Shown piece by piece: positions 1-4,286 of a stretch of 7,836 nucleotides of DNA. A program made the translations under genes and the position numbers. Position 1 is the first letter of the stretch, and each line of letters opens with the position of its first letter. A model generated the notes under the pieces. The model did no database searches. It worked only from the letters and a program-made list of their open reading frames with translations, and was not told the origin of the DNA. Location of the stretch: positions 1 through 7,836 of the forward strand of contig JADGCD010000094.1 of the NCBI GenBank assembly GCA_015229165.1, read 5' to 3'. The DNA comes from Nitrospinota bacterium (lineage in GTDB: Bacteria; Nitrospinota_A; UBA7883; JADGGD01).

Positions 1-37
1 ACCGTGAAGTCCGACCCGAGCGTTGTCGCTCTTGCCC

Positions 38-180
38 TCAGGCGTATGAAAAGCGTTGTCGAGGCAGGCGATACAAGGAGAAAGCGGGCGTGGAAGCGGA
101 GCGTACACGATAGTACGTGAGCATTCCGCGCCCGTTTTCGACGCCGTAGCGGCAACGCAGACAGCGTTTCATGCGCCTGA
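38..180. repeat. Long imperfect inverted-repeat element next to metK
   Basis: The ends are imperfect inverted copies of each other: 38-60 (TCAGGCGTATGAAAAGCG...) pairs with 160-180, with a few mismatches and two extra bases. Inside, AAAGCGGGCGTGGAA (81-95) pairs with TTCCGCGCCCGTTTT (124-138) at 13 of 15 positions. The centre is a perfect hairpin, CGTAC (102-106), loop ACGATA, GTACG (113-117). The segments between these stems (61-80 and 139-159) pair only weakly. The whole 143-base unit could fold into one long hairpin in DNA or RNA. Its right end touches the metK stop codon with no gap, so it forms the immediate metK 3' untranslated region. It has no U-tract, so it is not a classical intrinsic terminator. 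It encodes no transposase. A miniature inverted-repeat (MITE-like) or REP-like dispersed element is my inference; multiple genomic copies would be needed to prove it. Confidence 0.75.
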
Positions 181-1356
181 TTACAGGCCTGCGGCGGCGC
201 GCAGCGCGGCGGCCTTGTCGGTCCGCTCCCAGGTGAATTCCGGCAGCTCCCGGCCGAAGTGACCGTAGGCGGCGGTTTTCTTGTAGATGGGGCGGCGCAG
301 GTCGAGGGCCTTCAGGATGCCGTAGGGGCGCAGGTCGAAGTGGTCCCGGACGAGCTGGTGGATTTTCTCCTGCTCGATCTTGCGGGTGCCGAAGGAATCG
401 ACCAGCACCGACACCGGCTGGGCCACGCCGATGGCGTAGGCGATCTGCACTTCGCACTCTTCCATGATCCCTGCGGCGACCAGGTTCTTGGCGATGTAGC
501 GCCCCATGTAGGAGGCGGAGCGGTCGACCTTGGAGGGGTCCTTGCCGGAGAAGGCGCCGCCGCCGTGGGAGCCCTTGCCGCCGTAGGTGTCGACGATGAT
601 CTTGCGCCCGGTCAGGCCGGAGTCGCCGTGGGGCCCGCCGATGACGAAGCGGCCGGTGGGGTTGATGTGGAATTTCACCTTCTTCTCGTCGAAGAGATCT
701 TCCGGCATGGTGGGGCGGATGACCTTTTCGATCACCTCCCGGGCGAGGTCGGCTTCGGAGATTTCCGGGGCGTGCTGTGTGGAGAGGACGACGGTGTTGA
801 TGTGTTTCGGGTTCCGGTTGACGTATTCGACCGTCACCTGGGCCTTGGCGTCGGGGCGCAGGAACGGCATGGCGCCCGATTTTCGCAGTTCTGCCAGCTT
901 GATGAGGAGCTTGTGGGAGAGGGTGACGGGAAGGGGCATCAGCTCCGGGGTCTCGGTGCAGGCGTAGCCGAACATCAGCCCCTGGTCGCCGGCGCCCTGG
1001 TCTTCAGGGTTGGCCCGGACGACCCCCTGAGCGATGTCGGCGGACTGTTCGTGGAGGCAGTTGAGGACGCCGCAGGAGCGGTAGTCGAAGCCTCCGGCGG
1101 CGTCGTCGTAGCCGATTTCCTTCACGGTGTCGCGGACGATCTGGTCGACGTTGTACTTCACGTCGGGCTTCGTCAGGCCGATCTCGCCGCCGACGACCAC
1201 AAGGCCGGTGGTGCAGAAGGTTTCACAGGCGACGCGGGCCATCGGATCCTGCGCGATGATGGCGTCGAGGACGGCGTCGGAGATCTGGTCGGAGACCTTG
1301 TCGGGGTGGCCTTCCGAAACCGATTCGGAAGTGAACAGGTAATTGATGCGACCCAT
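181..1356 (-). CDS. metK: S-adenosylmethionine synthetase (methionine adenosyltransferase)
   Basis: This cytosolic enzyme makes S-adenosylmethionine from methionine and ATP, releasing phosphate and pyrophosphate. The product is 391 residues, close to the usual 380-400. Family signatures are clear: GHPDK at residues 16-20 (ATP/methionine-site His17 and Asp19), the GAGDQGLMFGYA signature at 121-132, GPHGDSGLTGRK at 241-252, and the glycine-rich GGGAFSGKDPSKVDRS signature at 265-280. The C-terminus (GHFGRELPEFTWERTDKAAAL) has the typical family ending. I chose the ATG at 1354-1356 because GAGGA sits 5 bases upstream and the protein then starts MGRINYLFTSESVSEG, as in homologues. An upstream extension to 1422 would add 22 unconserved residues overlapping the leader. 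The gene is divergent from infA, has its own promoter, and ends directly against the inverted-repeat element. No ahcY or other methionine-cycle gene is visible. All signature residues are present. Confidence 0.98.
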   Translation of the reverse strand: MGRINYLFTSESVSEGHPDKVSDQISDAVLDAIIAQDPMARVACETFCTTGLVVVGGEIGLTKPDVKYNVDQIVRDTVKEIGYDDAAGGFDYRSCGVLNCLHEQSADIAQGVVRANPEDQGAGDQGLMFGYACTETPELMPLPVTLSHKLLIKLAELRKSGAMPFLRPDAKAQVTVEYVNRNPKHINTVVLSTQHAPEISEADLAREVIEKVIRPTMPEDLFDEKKVKFHINPTGRFVIGGPHGDSGLTGRKIIVDTYGGKGSHGGGAFSGKDPSKVDRSASYMGRYIAKNLVAAGIMEECEVQIAYAIGVAQPVSVLVDSFGTRKIEQEKIHQLVRDHFDLRPYGILKALDLRRPIYKKTAAYGHFGRELPEFTWERTDKAAALRAAAGL

Positions 1357-1429
1357 GGTGTTCCTCATATGTGGTGACGGGGCTTTCCGCGCTCCCCGGG
1401 TGGGGGGCGACGTCTTGGGCAAAAAGGGT

Positions 1430-1458
1430 ATTATAGTCCAAAACGGGCCGGTTGACGA
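1430..1458 (-). promoter_or_regulatory. Candidate sigma70-type promoter of metK
   Basis: On the minus strand a perfect -10 box TATAAT lies at 1430-1435. A weaker -35 candidate, TCGTCA (4 of 6 matches to TTGACA), lies at 1453-1458, giving a 17-base spacer. Transcription would start near 1424 and leave a leader of about 68 bases before the metK ATG. That leader is GC-rich and can form a CGGGG/CCCCG hairpin (1394-1398 with 1378-1382), placed just upstream of the ribosome binding site. The -10 box is convincing; the -35 box is a guess. Confidence 0.6.
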
Positions 1459-1474
1459 CTCCTTCCCCTTTTCC

Positions 1475-1503
1475 TTGAAATTATGGCGTACGGGGACTAT
1501 ACT
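1475..1503 (+). promoter_or_regulatory. Sigma70-type promoter of infA
   Basis: TTGAAA at 1475-1480 and TATACT at 1498-1503 are separated by exactly 17 bases; each matches the sigma70 consensus at five of six positions. Transcription would start near 1510, about 69 bases upstream of the infA ATG at 1579. This location overlaps the first possible in-frame ATG (1483), which therefore cannot be the real start. The predicted leader contains a small hairpin, GGCCG (1520-1524), loop ATCC, CGGCC (1529-1533). The promoter is back to back with the metK promoter: their start sites are about 85 bases apart, so local supercoiling or a shared regulator could couple them. Confidence 0.6.
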
Positions 1504-1578
1504 GGCGAATTAACGGTTGGGCCGATCCCGGCCGCGACGGCACGAGTATCGAATCCAACAGCAGGAAAGCGACAGCGC

Positions 1579-1890
1579 ATGGCGCAACGACCGGGTGGAG
1601 GAGCCCGTCCCAAGGGGGGCGGATCTTCAAAAAAGAGAAGGGCGGACGCTCCCGAAAAGGAGAAGTCGGCCGACTTCGGCGACAAGGCGGTCGAAGTGGA
1701 AGGGACCGTCCAGGAGGCGCTCCCGAACGCCATGTTCCGGGTGACGCTGGAAAACGATTTCGAGGTGCTGGCGCACGTCTCGGGAAAGATGCGCAAGTTC
1801 TTCATCCGCATCCTGCCCGGCGACAAGGTCCGCCTTGAGCTCTCCCCCTACGACCTGACCCGGGGCCGCATCACCTACCGCTACAAATAA
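1579..1890 (+). CDS. infA: Translation initiation factor IF-1 with basic N-terminal extension
   Basis: IF-1 binds the A site of the 30S ribosomal subunit and helps IF-2 and IF-3 assemble the initiation complex. Residues 35-103 are a standard single OB-fold (S1-like) IF-1: VEVEGTVQEALPNAMFRVTL, then VLAHVSGKMRK, then FIRILPGDKV and ELSPYDLTRGRITYRYK at the C-terminus. This core is about 69 residues, the normal size of the whole protein. Ahead of it are about 34 extra residues, rich in Gly, Lys, Arg and Pro (RPGGGARPKGGG, SSKKRR), with no predicted fold. I placed the start at the ATG at 1579: AGGAAA lies 10 bases upstream, and a good promoter at 1475-1503 rules out the in-frame ATG at 1483. The gene stands alone rather than in a ribosomal-protein operon, so it may be the only copy or a specialised paralogue; this window cannot tell. 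Family assignment is secure, the exact start slightly less so. Confidence 0.95.
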   Translation: MAQRPGGGARPKGGGSSKKRRADAPEKEKSADFGDKAVEVEGTVQEALPNAMFRVTLENDFEVLAHVSGKMRKFFIRILPGDKVRLELSPYDLTRGRITYRYK

Positions 1891-1950
1891 GGGCGAAGGC
1901 CCGTTCTCTGCCTCCCGTTTCGAATAAGGGCCGCGTTCTCCGCCCGCTTT
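1886..1950. repeat. Imperfect direct repeat spanning the infA stop codon
   Basis: AATAAGGG occurs at 1886-1893, where it includes the infA stop codon, and again at 1923-1930, 37 bases downstream. Each is followed by a related block: CGTTCTCTGCC at 1902-1912 and CGTTCTCCGCC at 1934-1944, then CGTTT or GCTTT. The first copy also has a small hairpin, GGGC (1891-1894), loop GAAG, GCCC (1899-1902). It looks like a decayed tandem duplication of the gene end, and the second copy supplies a second in-register TAA-containing motif. Chance similarity in GC-rich DNA cannot be fully excluded. Confidence 0.45.
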
Positions 1951-2052
1951 GGTCGCGGCGGGAAAAGGGTCGCGCCGCCGTTCGCCATAACCGCCCGCTG
2001 AGAGCGGCGGCGTACCGCCGTGCGCTCACGATTGCGATTCGGCGAGAGCCGA
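1940..2052. other. Hairpin-dense intergenic region downstream of infA
   Basis: Three strong hairpins follow one another. The first is CCGCCCGC (1940-1947) with GCGGCGG (1955-1961), with one bulge. The second is GGCGG (2006-2010), loop CGTA, CCGCC (2015-2019), extended by TGAG (1999-2002) with CTCA (2025-2028). The third is TCGGC (2039-2043), loop GAGA (GNRA type), GCCGA (2048-2052). A competing long-range stem, CGCCGCCG (1973-1980) with CGGCGGCG (2005-2012), excludes the second hairpin. No protein is evident. It could be the structured infA 3' untranslated region, part of a small RNA, or simply GC-rich DNA that folds easily; I recognise no known RNA family. Confidence 0.4.
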
Positions 2053-2061
2053 CCCCCTCAA

Positions 2062-2095
2062 CGAAAATGGCCGCCCCTTCCGGGACGGCCTTTCG
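2062..2095. terminator. Bidirectional intrinsic terminator between infA and the receptor gene
   Basis: A strong stem is formed by GGCCG (2069-2073) plus CCC (2075-2077) with GGG (2082-2084) plus CGGCC (2086-2090), around a TTCC loop and one C-A mismatch. It is flanked by complementary CGAAA (2062-2066) and TTTCG (2091-2095), so an A-rich side and a T-rich side are present on both strands. It lies 12 bases after the receptor stop codon on the minus strand and about 170 bases after infA on the plus strand. That is the expected position for a terminator shared by two convergent genes. Confidence 0.75.
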
Positions 2096-2107
2096 TCGTG
2101 CGACGGC

Positions 2108-4138
2108 TCAAAAAGCCCACGTCAGTTTCGCGTAGGCGTCCCGCTCCACCCAGGCGATCTCCTCCATGTATTGCGACTCGTATTCCTTATGCTTCGTGTT
2201 CTGGAGGTTGCGCCCCACCAGCGCCACTTCCAGCGCGTGGACCGGCCGCCAGGTCAGTTGCAGATCGACCCTGAGGTAGCGGTCCCCCCCTACCCCAGCC
2301 GTCCGGTCGACGGCCTGCGCCACCATGTCCAGGCCGAACCGGTAGGGGAGGTCGAGCGACAGGCGCCCCTTCACCGCGTTGATCGGCGTGGCGGTGTTGA
2401 TCCAGCTGGCCTCTTCTTCCTTCCCGACGAAGGCCGCCGTCGGGTTGAGCTGGACGTGGGTGCGGGTGTAGGAGAGCGACAGGTCGATCCATTGGGTCGG
2501 ACGGACGATCAACGCCACGCTACCGCCCCAACTGGTCCCTTCGTACATGTTCGCAAAGGGGAGATCGAAGGTGTAGTAGGCGCCGTCCACCAGCGTCGGG
2601 TCCCCCACCTCGGTCACGTCCATGACGTTGCTGTAGCGGTTTTCGAAGGCGGTCAGGTCCAGCGCCACCGTCGGCGCGGGGGTGAAGCGTACGCCTGCCT
2701 CGTAGGCCAGCACCTCCTCCGGCTCCGCCCGCGGTCCCCCCTTGACCTGTCCCACCGCCGGGGCGCCGTCGATCTCGGTCGACTCCAGGTTCCAGACCAG
2801 ATGGTTGTTCACCCCGTTGATGAGGCGGACCGCCCGGGAGGCGGACGCCCAGAGCATCCAGTCGTCCTCCACCCACGCCGTCTTGAGGTTGGGCTGGAAC
2901 TGCCAGTCGGTGTAGTCGTTTTTCTCCAGCTTCGCCCCGAGGATCACCTTCATCCGGTCGCCGAAAAGGGCCACCTCGTCCTGCGCGTAGATCCCGGCGG
3001 TGAAGAACGCGTCGTCCGGCATCGACATGGCGGGGGTGTCGGTGAAGTCGGCCATGGTGTACTGCCCGGTGAGTCCGGCCGTTACGATCTGTCCGTCGAT
3101 TCCGTCGTAGACCCCCTGGACCTCCGCATCGACGGTGTCCACGGTCTCCTTGAAGTAGATCCGCTCCACCGTCGTCCGGTCGTAGTAGGCCTGATAGTCG
3201 ACCGTCAGGTGGGGCGTCCGGCGGTTCTCGCCGTGGTAGAGGGCCGAGAATCCGGCGTAGGTGTCGGTGTTGAAATAGTGGCGGGTCGACTGGCCGATCT
3301 CGAAAAAGACGCTTCCCTCCGCGGCGGCGCTGTTCCGGTAGGCGTTCACCTGCGCCATGTGGGCGATCTCCTCGCCGCTCCAGTCGGCCCGGAAGCCCCC
3401 CTGCAGGCCTTGGGCGCGGTTTTCCATGGGGCCGCCGTCGGAGGGGACCTCGTCCCATTCCCCTTCGACCACCCGGGCGCCGTCTTTCGCCCCGGCGGCG
3501 GCGAAGAGGCGCATGGCCGTTCCCCCCTCGGTGGTCCAGCCGTGGCGGGCCATGCCGAAGCCGGTCTCCTTGTCACCCGCCCCGGCCACCAGCAGTCCCC
3601 CGGCGGTGGCGGTGGCCTTTTTGGTGATGATGTTGATGACGCCGTTGATGGCGTTGGCGCCCCAGAGGGCCGATCCCGGTCCCCGGACCACCTCGATCCG
3701 CTCGATCTCCTCCAGCGGGTAGTTGACCGCCGGCCACCAGACCTGCGAGAAGGTGGGGGAGTGGAGCGTCCGTCCGTCGATCATCACCAGCAGCTTGTCG
3801 GAGAAGGGGAGGTCGTTGAACCCCCGCGATGTCACCACATAGTGGTTCAGGTCCTTGCGGGCCACGTGGAGCCCCGGCACCAGCCGGAGGGCTTCGGGGA
3901 TGTTGGTGGCGCCGGAGCGGCGCAGGTCGCTGTTGGTCAGGACATAGACCGCCGACGGGGTGGCGAAGAGGGGCTCCTGCCGACGGGAGGCGGTGACCAC
4001 CTCCACCGAGAGGAGGTCTTCCACCGACAGGTCGGTCAGGTCGCCTCCGTCCGTTTCCAGGGCCGAAGCCGGAAGGGGGAGGGACAGCGCGCCGAGCAGG
4101 ACCCAGACGGCGGCGTGACGGGAGAGAAAGGATGGCAT
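2108..4138 (-). CDS. TonB-dependent outer-membrane receptor, ligand unknown
   Basis: This 676-residue protein is an outer-membrane transporter that imports a scarce ligand (iron-siderophore, cobalamin or similar) with energy from TonB. Residues 1-26 are a signal peptide: basic start, hydrophobic core VWVLLGALSLPL, cleavage after ALA-type PASA. A TonB-box-like stretch VEVVTASRRQEP (45-56) resembles that of BtuB. The plug domain covers about 51-173 and carries RRSGATNIPEALRLVPGL (73-90), LLVMIDGRTL (116-125) and IERIEVVRGPGSALWGANA (145-163), followed by INGVINIITKK. The remainder is a 22-strand-type beta barrel with a late VGRNLQNTKHKEY motif and a C-terminal Phe, typical of outer-membrane proteins. 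I chose the ATG at 4136-4138 because it gives the signal peptide and has GGAG 9 bases upstream; a longer reading from a TTG at 4261 adds 41 non-secretory residues. It lies downstream of the c-di-GMP gene on the same strand. The ligand cannot be assigned from sequence. Confidence 0.95.
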   Translation of the reverse strand: MPSFLSRHAAVWVLLGALSLPLPASALETDGGDLTDLSVEDLLSVEVVTASRRQEPLFATPSAVYVLTNSDLRRSGATNIPEALRLVPGLHVARKDLNHYVVTSRGFNDLPFSDKLLVMIDGRTLHSPTFSQVWWPAVNYPLEEIERIEVVRGPGSALWGANAINGVINIITKKATATAGGLLVAGAGDKETGFGMARHGWTTEGGTAMRLFAAAGAKDGARVVEGEWDEVPSDGGPMENRAQGLQGGFRADWSGEEIAHMAQVNAYRNSAAAEGSVFFEIGQSTRHYFNTDTYAGFSALYHGENRRTPHLTVDYQAYYDRTTVERIYFKETVDTVDAEVQGVYDGIDGQIVTAGLTGQYTMADFTDTPAMSMPDDAFFTAGIYAQDEVALFGDRMKVILGAKLEKNDYTDWQFQPNLKTAWVEDDWMLWASASRAVRLINGVNNHLVWNLESTEIDGAPAVGQVKGGPRAEPEEVLAYEAGVRFTPAPTVALDLTAFENRYSNVMDVTEVGDPTLVDGAYYTFDLPFANMYEGTSWGGSVALIVRPTQWIDLSLSYTRTHVQLNPTAAFVGKEEEASWINTATPINAVKGRLSLDLPYRFGLDMVAQAVDRTAGVGGDRYLRVDLQLTWRPVHALEVALVGRNLQNTKHKEYESQYMEEIAWVERDAYAKLTWAF

Positions 4139-4197
4139 GGCGGCGCGCTCCAGACGGTTTTGGATACGGATCGTCCCGGACGGAAAGCCCGGTTTCG

Positions 4198-4221
4198 TAC
4201 GGCGCGGCCCCCCACGCCGTA
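4198..4221 (-). promoter_or_regulatory. Hairpin in the receptor gene leader
   Basis: A perfect 7-base inverted repeat, TACGGCG (4198-4204) with CGCCGTA (4215-4221), surrounds a 10-base C-rich loop. If the receptor is transcribed from the candidate promoter at 4232-4261, this hairpin would sit near the 5' end of the roughly 87-base leader, where it could stabilise the mRNA or bind a regulator. As DNA it is also a plausible operator-like palindrome just downstream of the start site. The choice between these is open. Confidence 0.4.
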
Positions 4222-4231
4222 TGGAAGAGGA

Positions 4232-4261
4232 ATGATACCCCATCACCACCCCCCTTCTCAA
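4232..4261 (-). promoter_or_regulatory. Candidate promoter of the receptor gene
   Basis: On the minus strand TTGAGA (4256-4261) and TATCAT (4232-4237) are separated by 18 bases; each matches the sigma70 consensus at five of six positions. Transcription would start near 4225. The -35 box overlaps the C-rich/G-rich palindrome at 4250-4267. I see no clear Fur-box (GATAATGATAATCATTATC-like) sequence, so iron control is not supported here. If real, the receptor can be expressed separately from the upstream c-di-GMP gene. Confidence 0.4.
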
Positions 4262-4267
4262 AGGGGG
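4250..4267. repeat. Short C-rich/G-rich palindrome between the two leftward genes
   Basis: CCCCCTT (4250-4256) pairs perfectly with AAGGGGG (4261-4267) around a CTCA loop. It lies about 20 bases after the stop codon of the GGDEF-EAL gene on the minus strand. There is no T-tract after it (the minus strand continues GGTGGTGATGG), so it would be a weak terminator at best. Short palindromes of this CCCCCTTT...AAGGGGG kind are frequent as dispersed intergenic repeats in some GC-rich bacteria; that is my recollection, not shown here. Confidence 0.55.
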
Positions 4268-4286
4268 AATCGTCGCCGTCCGCCGG

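Noticed and set aside
19..61. Ten-base direct repeat AGCGTTGTCG at 19-28 and 52-61, with a GAGCG/CGCTC hairpin at 18-31
   Set aside because: It is short and only one copy lies inside the inverted-repeat element. There is no T-tract to make the hairpin a terminator, so coincidence is likely.
259..1377. 372-codon plus-strand frame lying antisense to metK
   Set aside because: metK on the other strand is unmistakable. The antisense translation is low complexity (Gly, Val, Asp, His) and resembles nothing; it stays open because GC-rich third positions avoid stops.
1357..1422. Longer metK start at 1422
   Set aside because: It adds 22 residues without similarity to the family. The ATG at 1354-1356 has a good GAGGA site and gives the conserved N-terminus.
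1357..1482. Known SAM riboswitch upstream of metK
   Set aside because: The leader is too short for the SAM-I class, and I could not match its sequence to the conserved cores of other SAM or SAH classes.
1483..1578. Upstream in-frame ATG giving a 135-residue IF-1
   Set aside because: The ATG overlaps a well-matched promoter (1475-1503), lacks a ribosome binding site and adds unconserved residues.
4139..4261. Longer receptor start at a TTG at 4261
   Set aside because: It places 41 charged residues before the signal peptide and starts inside the C-rich/G-rich palindrome and promoter; the ATG at 4136-4138 yields a proper export signal.
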